Assembly: GCA_942159475.1 (NCBI GenBank)
Contig: OW804096.1
Location: 142,903,951-142,967,950 of the forward strand
Source of the DNA: Sthenelais limicola
Lineage: Eukaryota; Annelida; Polychaeta; Phyllodocida; Sigalionidae
Reading direction: 5' to 3'
Length of the DNA: 64,000 nucleotides
The notes beneath the pieces were generated by a model. The model was not told the DNA's origin and made no database searches. It saw only the letters and a list, made by a program, of their open reading frames with translations. Shown here piece by piece: positions 1 to 10,985 of the stretch (the stretch's first letter is position 1; the number at the start of each line of letters is the position of its first letter). Made by a program: the position numbers and the translations under genes.

Positions 1-156
1 AGACTTTTTGTATGGCACTATAGAGGTGTATACCGTATATACCTGTGATAAGCCCAGCTTCTATTATGGTCCTGGGTAAGACTTTAACATGCCTTTCTAT
101 CTTTTTCTCTGTCTCTCTCTCCCTTGTTCTCTATCTCTATTTCTTGGGTAAGATCA
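1..156. other. Unassigned lead-in to satellite
   Basis: Low-complexity CT-rich sequence leading into the tandem array. The first bases (agacttttTgtatggcac) recur at about 905-923, suggesting both flank the same repeat unit. No gene is visible. Confidence 0.4.
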
Positions 157-720
157 TGAACTGCCTCCCTCTCAGCTCTCCCGCCCTTGATAGAAGCTTT
201 ATATGTGTTGATAAGGGCGTAAAGCAACCAATCTCACTCACTCCCTCTCAGCTCTCCCGCCCTTGATATAACCATATTAAATGTGTTGATAAAAGCGTAA
301 AGCAACCAATCTCACTGCCTCCCTCTCAGCTCTCCCGCCCTTGATATAACCATATTAAATGTGTTGATAAGGGCGTAAAGCAACCAATCTCACTCACTCC
401 CTCCCTCTCAGCTCTCCCGCCCTTGATATATCCATATCAAATGTGTTGATAAAAGCGTAAAGCAACCAATCTCACTGCCTCCCTCTCAGCTCTCCCGCCC
501 TTGATATAACCATATTAAATGTGTTGATAAGGGCGTAAAGCAACCAATCTCACTCACTCCCTCCCTCTCAGCTCTCCCGCCCTTGATATATCCATATCAA
601 ATGTGTTGATAAAAGCGTAAAGCAACCAATCTCACTCACTCACTCCCTCTCAGCTCTCCCACCCTTGATATAACCTTCAATGTGTTGATTATGGGCGTAA
701 AGCAACCAATCTCACTCACT
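157..720. repeat. 80-bp tandem satellite with dimeric higher order
   Basis: Seven units of 78-82 bp, each carrying CTCTCCCGCCCTTGATA, an AATGTGTTGATA block, GGGCGTAAAGCAACCAATC and a CACTC run. Units alternate between GATAAGGGCG and GATAAAAGCG, so the array behaves as a repeat of about 160 bp. The short ORF inside it is a by-product of the repeat. Confidence 0.9.
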
Positions 721-1029
721 CACTCACCGGCTTATATTAAATTTATGATGTGCTGAACCCCCAGCTTATAACGGGGTGAGCTAATACACGGGGTCTGGCT
801 TATACAAGGGTATATACAGTACTTATAAATGCCATATTGTATATTATACTTAAGTTTTAAGGTATAAGGTGATATTTCAACGTCTGTGAGTAGTTTAATG
901 AAAGTAGACTTTTCGTATGGCACTACAGGTACTTATAAATGCCATATTGTATATTATACTTATTGTATCATGAAAACATGAGCAACTGTAACCAGGGTAG
1001 AGAATCATCTTCAGTCAATGGTTGAAGTG
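721..1029. repeat. Noncoding stretch with short direct repeat
   Basis: A block beginning GTACTTATAAATGCC and ending TATTATACTTA occurs at about 821-853 and again at about 930-962. The rest is AT-rich and shows no gene. Confidence 0.6.
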
Positions 1030-1225
1030 ATATGTTCTAGGGAACTGAGTCACAAGTCGCAGTGATTGTCCACCCAGTCAAAAATATTAAATTTAAAATA
1101 TAGAAATTACTTATTAAATACCCTACTGTTTACTATCATTTGAATCCGCTTGATCTTATCTTTTCAGATATGATTATATCTCAAAATCCATTTTTGCGAC
1201 TTGTGACTCATTTCCTGAAACGCAT
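1030..1225 (-). mobile_element. MITE family B, internally deleted copy
   Basis: Both ends match family B (gagtcacaagtcgca on the left, tgcgacttgtgactcat on the right), but the interior is shortened to about 200 bp against about 410 bp in full copies. Confidence 0.8.
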
Positions 1226-1404
1226 TCATTCAATTCATAGATTCTGTTATGCGTAGTGTAACACAAATTGATAAGGAGAGAGCGTAGCGTAGAGTATCAT
1301 AGCGTAGTTTATTGTAGTAGATCTCAGGTAACATGTACAGAAAATGAAAATTCTAGGTATGGTGTCTTATGTAACCATAAGGTATAACAATTCTTTATTT
1401 GCAG

Positions 1405-1483
1405 ATCTTGTTTTTCGATGTCTGGTTACAGAAAGTGTTATTCCTGATAACCAGGTCTTCCAACGAGTGCCTGAATTTGCATG
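1405..1483 (+). CDS. Candidate terminal coding exon (uncertain)
   Basis: A pyrimidine-rich tract ending TTTATTTGCAG precedes a short open frame, which ends in TGA after about 26 codons if one base comes from an upstream exon. Another frame stays open to 1626. Neither peptide resembles a family I know and no partner exon was found, so this rests only on the acceptor and an open frame. Confidence 0.15.
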
Positions 1484-1764
1484 ACAAATTAGAGTTAGTT
1501 GTGGATGCAGACTTCCAACATTTTCCCATATTTGCTTGTGAAAGAGCCAGTCCTATGCGTGATCAAATTTCAAATGAGATAGGAAAGTGGCGACCTTTTA
1601 CGCTGGATCTGAAACTTGAAATTTAATCACGCCTTGATTAAATTTGAATTCCCATGAAGGACATCGATTGAAAACATGACTGACGGGGTGTAGGATCGGG
1701 TCAGGTTTCGAGTAAACATTCAAATTGAAATTTAAATTCAAAGCATTTTTTATTTATACATTAA
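1484..1764. other. Unassigned AT-rich interval
   Basis: No recognised gene or repeat. It holds a short palindrome around 1617-1650 (AATTTAATCACGCC facing ATTAAATTTGAATT). Confidence 0.3.
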
Positions 1765-2429
1765 AGGGTCGTCAGTCAACGGGTTCATAGTCACTTTTAG
1801 GACCACAAACGTTATAGAGCCATAAGTACAACATCCAAATCTCATTTTTTACCTCCATTTATGTCTAACTTTTTTTCTTTTTTTTTGGACGAATTTTATT
1901 CAGGCTGTTTAGTGATGGCATAGGCCATAGCAAGTTTTCACGGCTTGGGCTATTCCCGTGTCCTGAATTTTCGCGTTTACATTCTTAACATCTTTTTATT
2001 AGGTGTGGAAATAGTACAGTTGGTAATCGATTCAATTCAGAAGTGGAAGTGAAAATTAATGAGATGGGTAACTTGTAGTCACTCACAGGTGCCAACTGAC
2101 AAAGCTTAGTTGAAAAGGTCTGTTTAGCACAAGAGGGCACTGAGTGTGGTGTGTGACGTCACAAGGTATCGCCTGAAATGTACACAATACCTCCCCCGAC
2201 TTGTGTGTTATGTACACTACATGTTCATTTCAAGATTTCGATACCTTGTGACGTAGGCAAACAGTGGCGCCTTGAATGGAGTGTTAAACTGGGGAACTAC
2301 TTTTTTACCTTATGTAAGTGGGTAAAACTCACTAAATGTTAGGTTGAATTAAGTAAAACTGGGGCGGTTACATTTGAATGATAGCAAAGAAGTGGATTTT
2401 CTCATCATATTTTGGGGTTTACTGACACT
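1765..2429 (+). mobile_element. MITE family D (TTAA-flanked), with internal insertion
   Basis: Flanked by TTAA at 1761-1764 and 2430-2433. Ends are AGGGTC..AGTCAACGGG and GGGGTTTACTGACACT. Its interior carries a perfect CRE (TGACGTCA) near 2154. A block near 1870-1990 that is absent from the copy at 53019 ends in a T-run and holds AATAAA on the minus strand, so it is probably a small retroposon. TTAA duplications are typical of piggyBac and Kolobok superfamilies; no transposase is present. Confidence 0.75.
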
Positions 2430-3783
2430 TTAAAGGTGCACAAAAAGGAGACCAGCATCTGAAAGTGAGTTCCAGGTCTTCCAGTGGCTTCCTGACTAGT
2501 AGCTACTGATAGAAACTTTATAATAAAATACATCACTCACAACAATAACAAGTTATAAGTTTATTAAGTTAAGCAATCATTTAATGAACTATTTTTCTGT
2601 TTAACTTTATAATCAGTTTAAGTTAATGTATACATTGTGCGTTTCCAAAGCAAACAAATTCTACGGTCAACTATTTGTGCATAATGGCTAGATTATGAAT
2701 ATCAGACGTACTGTAATCTGAAATGCCTTGAATGTCTGTATTAGAAGAACACAGGAGTGGAAGTAAAATTCAGTTTATTAACAACTAGGAAAGTTGCACG
2801 CTCCCTGTTTACAAAGGCAGTTGGATAAACATGAAAGTACAATGCAAGGGAATTAGACATAAGACATCAAACAACATATTGTGATCTAATAATACACAAT
2901 TGTCTTTTAGTCTTTGCAATTCCGAGCTTGTCTGTCTCCAAGACTTGAAACCCAGAAATCCCAAAGGGTGTAGTAGGTGTAGATCACTCAGATTCAGTCA
3001 TGGGTGGTCCTCTCTAAATGGGTTCCTCTCAAAACCTATACAGTGGCCTTAAGTGGCAACTTGTCAATCAAACCAAGATAGCCAATAGAATACAACAAAT
3101 GTCAACCAATAGGATGTCACACTGGCCTTCAGGGATTTACTGCAGAGATGGTAGAAGGTTGTCAATCAAGCAGTTCTTGCATAAGTGCAAAGTTAGTAGT
3201 GTTGGCGTGAATTACATCACACAGAGATGGGCATCGAGATATCCTCCCAGATAAGTGTCCACATTCCTCACACCAATCCTCAACCAACACCTCAAAATGT
3301 ATCACATGAACTTGCTACACAGGATGATTGACAGAATGGTACCCAATTCACTAACATTCACGAATTCTTTTTAAAAAAAAATACCGTAGAATGTAAAAAC
3401 AACTATTTGTATGTGTAATCCAAATTTGGTTCAAGGATAAGCATATATACTCTTCTTATAGATAGTAGGCAAGGCAGCACCTCGTTTACTGCAGAGCTAC
3501 ATAGGGCAGATTATACGTGCTGGAGATCTTAGAGTTAGGTTTACTACTGAGGTTTACTACTGTTTATTTAGCACAGACCTGTCAGAACATTTTATTTTAT
3601 GCTGAAACAACCTCCAAATGACAAAATGCCAAATTAAATGAAGTAGCTGCCAGCATAAGAGTCCATGTCTTGACGGCGATCGAGAGATGATAATCTCCAA
3701 TCTCCCACAGACTTAATGTCAATTAATGGAACACCAATGCTATGTAAAAAGGTCGCAACGAGACCTTCTCAGTCAATGGAAGC
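2430..3783. other. Unassigned noncoding interval
   Basis: No gene is recognised. The part 2777-3290 has CCAAT motifs and reverse-strand AATAAA, which would fit a decayed LTR, but no second copy exists in the window to test that. The 78-codon ORF at 3018 does not look coding. Confidence 0.3.
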
Positions 3784-4617
3784 TCACACCATCGGTAGCC
3801 TATCCAATTCTAAGCGCAAGATCCTAACATGAGTAACTCTTGTATAAACATTTAACAGCAGCAGAATATTGATAAATCCAGTCCTATAAGTCATAATATG
3901 AGTAACTCTTGTATAAACATACAACAGCAGCAGAATATTGATTAACTCAGTCCTATAAGTCATAATGTGAGTGACTCTTGTATAAACATATAACAGCAAC
4001 AGAATATTGATAAATCCAGTCCTATAAGTCATAATGTGAGTGACTCTTGTATAAACATATAACAGCAACAGAATATTGATAAATCCAGTCCTATAAGTCA
4101 TAATGTGAGTAACTCTTGTATAAACATATAGCAGTAGCAGAATATTGATAAATCCAGTCCTATAAGTCATTATGTGAGTAACTCTTGTATAAACATATAA
4201 CAGCAGTAGAATATTGATAAATACAGTCCTACATGTCATAATATGAGTAACTCTCGTATAAACATATAACAGCAGCAGAGTATTGATGTATTCAGTCCTA
4301 TAGGTCATAATATGAGTAACTCTTGTATAAACATATAACAGCAGCAGAGTATTGATGTATTCAGTCCTGTACGTCATAGTATGAGTAACACTTGTATAAA
4401 CATATAACAGCAGCAGAATATTGATAAATCCAGTCCTATAAGTCATAATATGAGTAACTCTTGTATAAACATATAACAGCAGCAGAGTATTGATGTATTC
4501 AGTCCTGTACGTCATAATATGAGTAACTCTTGTATAAACATATAACAGCAGCAAAATATTGATAAATACAGTCCTGAAAGTCATAATATGAGTGACACTT
4601 GTATAAACATAAAACAT
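3784..4617. repeat. 69-bp minisatellite, about 12 units
   Basis: Tandem units of about 69 bp containing CAGCAGAATATTGATAAA, CAGTCCTATAAGTCATAAT and GAGTAACTCTTGTATAAACA. Because 69 is a multiple of 3 and one frame lacks stops, a 277-codon minus-strand ORF made of 23-residue repeats runs through it. It has no start context, signal peptide or unique flanking sequence, so it is read as noncoding. Confidence 0.9.
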
Positions 4618-4621
4618 ATTT

Positions 4622-4972
4622 AAAAAGATGAGTTCAAGCTGATTCCAATGATAATAAACACTAGGACACCTAATGATTATTTCTATATTTTAAGTTTGAT
4701 ATTTTTGTTTTTGAAAATAAAGTTTGCAATGTTTCTGTAATGGTTGATTACCAGTAAAGTAACTAAATATGCTCCATACAAAGACCTTAAAACGCAAGGA
4801 TATATTTAATACAATGTCCCGGAATTTTGTCCATGGATTTATATGACTATAAGTGCTAAACACTCCCAGAATTGGAACATTTCAATAAAGAGATCTTGTG
4901 GAAAAACACTTTGAAAAATATCAATTTTGCGACTTGTGGCTTATTTCCCTGGAACACATCATATTTGGTATG
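4622..4972 (+). mobile_element. MITE family B, left end missing
   Basis: Matches family B from its GATGAG..AAGC..ATTCCAATGAT segment to the right terminus ttttgcgacttgtggct. The left terminus is replaced by the adjoining minisatellite. Confidence 0.8.
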
Positions 4973-5293
4973 ATTTGTGTTGTTGTAATAGCACCTTTAA
5001 GCATCCTACAGCTTAAAGTACGAATGTCTCATACAACAGGTCCCAGGTGTGGAATCCTGATCCCTGGGTACAGACTCAATCATTTTACAGCGAATAAGAA
5101 GCAAACAAAATGCAACGTCAGCAACTTAAGTCAAATCCAAAGTAACTTATAAAAGTTAGTTTGTATCCGTTTACTATTTCTTGCTGACGTTGGCAGTTCT
5201 GTATGATCTAGATGACAGCCAATACAGGTAATTCAACAGACCTTTATGAAATATAATAAAAGTGGCAAGTCACAGGGTTTTTATATGTAATAT
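4973..5293. other. Unassigned interval
   Basis: No gene or recognised repeat. Confidence 0.3.
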
Positions 5294-5693
5294 GTGATGT
5301 GTTTGAGGTAAATGAGTCACAAGTCGCAAATATGATATCATTCAAAGTGTTTCTTTACAAGATTTCTTTATTGGAATGTTCTGATTTTTGCAGGGTTTAT
5401 TTAGCTCCTTTAGCCATATGAATATATGTACCAAATCTCAGGACAGTGCATTACATACATCCATTTCTAAGGTCATCCTATAGTTTATTTAGCTACTTTA
5501 CTAGTAAATGTCCCCCAAGGAATATTCCATACATTGTTTTCAAAAATAAAAGTATCAAACTTAAAATATAAAAATACATATTATCTATGTCCAACTGTTT
5601 ACTATCATTGAATTGATCTCATCCTTTCGAATATGATGATATCTCAAAATCCTTTTTATGCGACTTGTGACTTATTTTCTTAAAACACATCAC
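5294..5693 (-). mobile_element. MITE family B, full copy
   Basis: Starts GTGATGTGTTTGAGG and ends AAAACACATCAC, about 400 bp, with the typical interior. Confidence 0.85.
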
Positions 5694-5707
5694 ATTATAC
5701 TTGAAGG

Positions 5708-6968
5708 CGAATCTATGGAAAGCGGATTGAAAGTACCGACTTAACGTCGATAATATCGGCCGATTATCCGAAAAAGTCGGTATAATCCTCCAAATGTACT
5801 CCTAGTCGGCCGACTACTGCGGCAAGTTTCCGATTTTTAGTTAAGTACACCGACATCATCGGTAACAGAAAAAAAAAACCGTCGGGAAATACCGACCACT
5901 TCCCCGATCCCTCGGACCAGTAGGCGGACATCGGAAAGTAATAGGCCTACATTCATGTATGCATTATACATACATGTATGTACAATGATTGAATGTATAT
6001 GTATGTTCATACATCTATAAATGCATGTTCATATATTTATATTGTATGAGTACTACCAGGGATAGCTCTGCTCAAAGAGACTAAATATGTGATCTATTCG
6101 GATTAATGATTTAACTAATTATCATGGCAAAGGTAAATATCAATATTAGATAATTTGGAGATTATCATTCAGACACTCTTTAGCCTTATTTCTACCAAGA
6201 AATATTTTAACAATATCCATATTATGAAATCTTTCTTAAATGTGATTTGCAACTTGCTGATAATTTAGTTGCGATAATTATAAACATTGTTTTATCACAT
6301 TTCTGAATAATATATATATATTATAATGCCATTTCTGGTATATTGAAGCCAGATGGAGAAATATTGTCATGTCGAGAAATAAGAAATAAATATGGTAGGC
6401 TTCTAAGGTGGTCATTTTTAGACAGATTGCTTAGACATACAAGCTCTTGTACTTTTGTGACGAAACTGGATTTATTTGTGAGACTTTACTTATATTATTA
6501 TTGCTATTGTTCTTTGATCGATGTCCATATTATTTAACATTGATATTTACCTTCCCCACAATTACTTATATCATTATACACAAAGAACATAATATGGAAA
6601 CATTAAAACCTATACTGTACTATAATGTACAAATCAACGACATGGCAGCAGCATAGAAATATCGGCCGACATGCACACCGACATAGCGGACAAGTAAGCG
6701 GCAAAATTGTTGACCTCATGGAAGCGTCGGCCGCTGAAAAGAATAGGTCACCGACATTTTCGGAAAATTACCGACACAGGAAATTGGGGAACAATGACCC
6801 GAACTTTGAGAAAAATAATCGGCCGACTATTTATAAGCTCGGAAAATTAATCGCAAAAATGTCCGCTCATTTTACCGACATTGCAAATATCGCTATGTTA
6901 ATTCTATGGGGTTTACCGATATTGTCGGCGACAAAGCAGTACTTTCAAACCGCTTTCCATACGAATCG
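5708..6968. mobile_element. TIR element J, about 1.26 kb, non-autonomous
   Basis: Terminal inverted repeats: CGAATCTATGGAAAGCGG near 5708 faces CCGCTTTCCATACGAATCG near 6950-6968, extending to a shared GAAAGTA. Both ends are rich in CCGAC/GTCGG blocks such as TCGGCCGAC. The middle is AT-rich with no transposase. The 130-codon ORF at 6625 runs through the CGG-rich end and is not convincing. Confidence 0.7.
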
Positions 6969-7015
6969 ACCAAGAGAAAACGGCGGCTCCCCGAAATATA
7001 AATGTGAACTTTTAT

Positions 7016-7247
7016 GACGGTCAGATTATCAGAAAATGTACAATTGGCAGCTGTACACATTTAGTAAATTCTACTAAATTCTGCTGCAATTTGGCCATTG
7101 TTCATTCGCGTATATTTGGCATTGCATTGATTCTAGCTATCTGTTTGGTTAGGTTGAACTGTATTTTGAACTTTATTTTTATCTGAAATGTGGGTTATTT
7201 AAGAAGATTGGTGAAGGTGAATTGTACATTTTCTGAAAATCTGACCC
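7016..7247 (+). mobile_element. MITE family A
   Basis: Left end is divergent (GACGGTCAG); right end CTGACCC is intact. Typical TTTAGTAAATTCTGCT core. Confidence 0.85.
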
Positions 7248-7622
7248 ATGAAATGACTTATAGATTGGTTGGAATGGAAAGGAACGGACCAAAAATAGAA
7301 TGATAAATGGAACATTTTGGTGCAAGAATTGTCGTTCTACTCCATATTATTTATTGAATTATGAGCTGAAAAGTGAAATTGGTACTTATTGGGTGTGGTC
7401 ATGGCGGCCATCTTGAATTTCTCAAACCCCTCAAGGGTTACAGCTTGGCATTCTTCGGATTCTTATTCTCCAGGTCCAAAGATATAAAGTCAGCAAAAAA
7501 CCATTGTGGGACCTCCAGAGCCGGGTTGACCCAAAAAACCCATTTCGCTGCTGGACTAAAAGACATTTTTAATATTTTACCGATGTTAACTGCAGCTTTG
7601 AGATACCTTTAAGATAATGTGA
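7248..7622. other. Unassigned interval with paired YY1-like motif
   Basis: The segment 7399-7420 reads CATGGCGGCCATCTTGAA, two opposed YY1-type motifs. No gene is evident. Confidence 0.3.
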
Positions 7623-7623
7623 T

Positions 7624-7797
7624 CAGTCTAGGCCCAAAGTTGAGAGAGTCCCTTCAAACGAAGGAAAAACCTCTCGCCACAAACCACAAAGTGCCATTAT
7701 AAAATGTCATTATATTCCGATGAAACCGTTCAGCGAAGTAGGAGTCTAATCACTGATATACCATTCTTATCTGATCTGAGGGTTTGGACCTATAGTG
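7624..7797 (+). mobile_element. Repeat family M, copy 1
   Basis: Begins CAGTCTAGGCCCAAAG and ends TTGGACCTATAG. Shares with the copies at 25830 and 59692 the segments GAGAGTCCCT.CAAAC, CAATCACTG.CATA and ATCTGATCTGAG. The ends are weak inverted repeats, so a TIR element of about 170 bp is likely. Confidence 0.65.
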
Positions 7798-7926
7798 TCA
7801 TTATTTTCTGTAATTTTCCCACAATACTATGAGTCCTAACTGTTATAGACCCACATAGTAGTCTATATATAGATCGGGTCATACCAAGCGCTGAAGCGCC
7901 CCCTCTTAATGAAATTCCGAGCTATT
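7798..7926. other. Short unassigned gap
   Basis: Nothing recognised. Confidence 0.2.
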
Positions 7927-8159
7927 GAGTCAGATCTCCAGAAAATGGACAAATGGCAGATGAACACATTTAGTAAATTTTGTTGAATTAAACTAAAAAC
8001 TCATCAATACTAGGTATATCTGGGTCTATTTGGTATAGTGCAAATTCAAACAACCTGTTTGGTTATGTTAAACTATACTTTGAACTTGATTTCTGTCTTA
8101 AATTTGGAATATTTGAGATAATTGGTGGAGGTGAATTGTACATTTTCTGGTGCTTTCAA
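7927..8159 (+). mobile_element. MITE family A, decayed ends
   Basis: GAGTCAGATCTCCAGAAAATG at the left; the right end fades after TGTACATTTTCTGG. Confidence 0.75.
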
Positions 8160-8292
8160 CCTATATTGCACATTCCCCCTCTTCCTCTAGATTTTCCCTT
8201 GTCATCCGCTTGAGCTCCCAACATCGATTTTCCATACAAGAGATGAGCTGTGGGCCTTTATTCAATTTCTTTTCCCCCTTTTTATTTTCCAG

Positions 8293-8397
8293 GGCCACTG
8301 GTAGTTTCAATAAGAATGTCTCCAAGTCGGACGGACTTACCTTTCAATATGGCGAATCGCTCACGGATCGAGATGGGCTGGAAGTGCCTATACCAAG
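8293..8397 (+). CDS. Candidate internal coding exon, phase 2-2
   Basis: A long pyrimidine tract (TTTTCCCCCTTTTTATTTTCCAG) precedes 105 bp that are open in one frame and end CCAAG|GTTAGC. Both boundaries fall after the second base of a codon, so the exon is symmetric and could be skipped or shuffled. The peptide (ATGSFNKNVSKSDGL..., then FQYGESLTDRDGLEVPIP) is hydrophilic and of natural composition, but I do not recognise the family. The donor is weak and no neighbouring exons were found, so the parent gene may lie outside the window or be broken. Confidence 0.35.
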
Positions 8398-8461
8398 GTT
8401 AGCCTTTGCCATTATTACTTATGTTTTTCATTTAATAAATAATTCATTTATCCACTTATTT

Positions 8462-8882
8462 GTGATGTGTTTCAGGAAAATGAGTCATAAGTCGCAAAAC
8501 ATATATTTTTCAAAGTATTTATTTTACAAGATTGCTTTATTGGAATGTTCTGATTTTTGAAGAGTTTATCACTTATGGTTGTCTCAATCGATGTATCAAA
8601 TTTCAGGACATTATATATAATATATCTTATCCTTTTTAATGGTCCACATATGGAGTATATTCAGTTACCTTACTGGTTGTTGCCTCCAATAAATATTACA
8701 AACTTTTTTTTTCAAAAATGAAATCAAACCTAAAATCTAGAAATACTTTTTCGAATTTTTCTAATTCGATTATTAGACTCTTTACTAACATTGGAATCGG
8801 CTTGATCTCATCTTTTCAAATATCATGATATCTCAAAATCCAGTTTTTGCGAGTTATGACTCATTTTCCTGAAACACATCAC
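8462..8882 (-). mobile_element. MITE family B, full copy
   Basis: GTGATGTGTTTCAGG to CACATCAC, 421 bp, starting 64 bp after the candidate exon donor. Confidence 0.9.
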
Positions 8883-8983
8883 AATTCATTAATCAACTTA
8901 TTTGTTCATTTGCTAATGGAGTGGGGTGGCTTGAATGAGTAAGACCAAAGTCTGATTTGAGATTCATACCTTTTCTAAAGGCC

Positions 8984-9034
8984 CTAGTCCACTGAGCCAA
9001 GTCTCATCAACTTAGTGGACTAGGCCCTTAACTT
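8984..9034. repeat. Small fold-back repeat (family I)
   Basis: AAAGGCCCTAGTCCACTGAG is followed after about 12 bases by CTTAGTGGACTAGGCCCTT, a near-perfect inverted pair. A related end occurs at about 10267. Confidence 0.7.
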
Positions 9035-9061
9035 TCACATTAACTTTGTTAAGTCAATTCA

Positions 9062-9300
9062 TTATTCACTATTATTTGTCAATTTATTGACATTAATTAT
9101 ATTTATCATTATTATTATATTAATCATATTTATTAAAAATTGGCCATTAAAGGACCTGAGCAAAGTGGAAAATAAGCCTAAACATAACACTTGGATCACA
9201 CGGATATATCGCACGATTTTGATATCTCTTAATTGTTTTTTTTTTTGTTTTTTTTTTGTTTTTTTTTTATATCTCTTAATTGTATGCATGTAAGATTAAT
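9062..9300. other. AT- and T-rich stretch
   Basis: ATT-rich then poly-T interrupted by G. Short ORFs on both strands here are composition artefacts. Confidence 0.5.
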
Positions 9301-9312
9301 GAACGCCCGTTA

Positions 9313-9525
9313 AGCCTGGGTTACACTGCCCCACTACTTCTCCCGCTACTACTCCCATTCCTTTTGTCCCACTACTTTAGAAGTAACGGGAAGTAGCCAT
9401 TTCAAATCAAACATGTTTGAATTGAAGCGGCAACGTCTCGCTACTTGCTCCTGCTTCTAAAAGTAGTGGAATAAAAGAAACGGTAGGACTAGCGGGAGAA
9501 GTAGTGTGGCAGTGGAACCCAGGCT
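9313..9525. mobile_element. Fold-back MITE family G
   Basis: AGCCTGGGTTACACTGCC..CCACTACTTCTCCCGCTA at the left mirrors TAGCGGGAGAAGTAGTGTGG..CCCAGGCT at the right, with TTA at both flanks. About 213 bp, mostly self-complementary. Confidence 0.8.
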
Positions 9526-9527
9526 TT

Positions 9528-9741
9528 AGGGTGGTCTCCACTAGCTGCGGCAAGCTCTGCAGTAAGCCTTGCGATGGTGTTGTGTTGGTTCCGTAGGTGG
9601 AGAGGAAAGACGAGGTCCTGCCTACATGGATCACTGGCCATGTAGGCAGAACCTCGCCACCTCTCACCATCACAGCACCATCGCAAGGCTTACTGCAGAG
9701 CTTACCACAGAGCTTACCGCTTACCGGTTGGAGACCACCCT
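9528..9741. mobile_element. Fold-back MITE family F, copy 1
   Basis: Begins AGGGTGGTCTCCACTAGC and ends GGAGACCACCCT. The central GCCTACATGG/CCATGTAGGC hairpin and the GCAAGCCTTGCG-type arms make nearly the whole element self-complementary. It directly abuts family G. Confidence 0.85.
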
Positions 9742-9934
9742 TTAAGGAGCATTCAAGAGCTGAACGCAGTTTGTCAGACAATTTGTCATAACTAACGGAC
9801 AAATGCAATAAACTAATCTGGACGCCTATATTTATTCTTGTTCAGTGTGGAAACTCAAGATGATAGGTGAGTGCTATCTCTTGCCTGCTTGCCCTCTGTA
9901 CATTTCATTACACCACCTTTTCACTTTTAAGCAA

Positions 9935-10150
9935 TAGAGAGATTTAGCAACCACAACGCACCAACACAACACTAACGCATCCACTAACTATTTGAACATT
10001 ACTACACCGTGGGGACATCTCGAGAGGTGCTAGGCCCAGGGCATCTGCATTGCAGGCCTGTCAAAATATCCCCACAACGGTAATAATATACTAATATTTA
10101 GTGGATGCGTTAGTGTTGTGTTGGTGCGTTGTGGTTGCTAAATCTCCCTA
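9935..10150. mobile_element. Fold-back MITE family H
   Basis: Terminal inverted repeats of about 50 bp. The left arm has GATTTAGCAACCACAACGCA and ACTAACGCATCCACTAA; the right arm is its reverse complement, ending TTGCTAAATC. The interior is unique. Confidence 0.85.
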
Positions 10151-10266
10151 ATATCCCTACCAGTTGATCCACTAGAATATATATGGTTTGGCAGTTAAAG
10201 ACCTACACAAAAGACAATAATATACCAACATTCCACCTACACTATATGAAGTCCAGTTAACATTTG

Positions 10267-10365
10267 TTAAGGGCCTTATCCACTAAGCCGATTCTCATGC
10301 GATTCTCATGGAATTGTGTGGAAAGCCGTCCTCTGCGGTGCAAAATCGCATGAGAATCAGTTGTC
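10267..10365. repeat. Fold-back repeat related to family I
   Basis: GGGCCTTATCCACTAAG resembles the arm at 8984, followed by GATTCTCATGCGATT facing AATCGCATGAGAATC. Confidence 0.6.
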
Positions 10366-10450
10366 TGGGTTGTGTTCGGCTGTGTGGCCGTTGTCCTCAC
10401 ATCGATAGTTTTTTCTTTTTTGTAAAATATTTATATCGGCCAGTCACTTA

Positions 10451-10661
10451 AGGGTGGTCTCCACTGGCTGCGGTAAGCTCTGTGGTAAGCGTTGCAATGG
10501 TTTGTGCTGGTTCTGTAGGTGGAGGGGAATTACGAGGTCTTGCCTACATGGATCACTGGCCATGTAGGCAGGACCTTGCCACTTCTCACCATCACAGCAC
10601 CATCGCAAGGCTTACCGCAGAGCTTACCGCAGAGCTTACCACAGCCAGTGGAGACCACCCT
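10451..10661. mobile_element. Fold-back MITE family F, copy 2
   Basis: GGGTGGTCTCCACTGGCTGC to CAGCCAGTGGAGACCACCC, flanked by TTAA at 10448 and 10662. The best copy of the family in the window. Confidence 0.9.
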
Positions 10662-10803
10662 TTAAATACAATTACAAAAAGGCACACAACTATCTAGGGT
10701 AGTTGATGCGTTGCCCATATGATGTGTGAATTGATCCATTATGTACAAAGAGACCGCTTGCTTCATCATAAACAGTAGAACTCATATTCAGTTATTTGTA
10801 TAA

Positions 10804-10880
10804 GGGTGGTCTCCACTGGCTGCTGTAAGCTCTGCGGTAAGCCTTGCGATGGTTTGTGCTAGTCCTGTAGGTGGAATATA
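10804..10880. mobile_element. Family F, left half only
   Basis: The first about 75 bp of family F, ending abruptly at GTAGGTGGA where a partial family B copy begins. Confidence 0.8.
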
Positions 10881-10985
10881 GTGTATACTATCATTGGAAT
10901 CGGCTTGATCTCCTCGTTTCAAATATGGTGATATTTAAAAATCCATATTTCGCGACTTATGACTTATTTTCCTAAAACGGATCAC
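10881..10985 (-). mobile_element. MITE family B, right end only
   Basis: Runs from TACTATCATTGGAATCGGC to AACGGATCAC. Joined directly to truncated family F, so this is a recombination or deletion junction. Confidence 0.8.

Noticed and set aside
157..720. CRISPR array
   Set aside because: Units are contiguous satellite repeats without unique spacers, in eukaryotic DNA.
3784..4617. 277-codon minus-strand ORF as a repeat protein gene
   Set aside because: It is a direct reading of a 69-bp minisatellite, with no unique sequence, signal or splice support.
6625..7017. 130-codon ORF rich in charged residues
   Set aside because: Lies across the CGG-rich terminal repeats of TIR element J.
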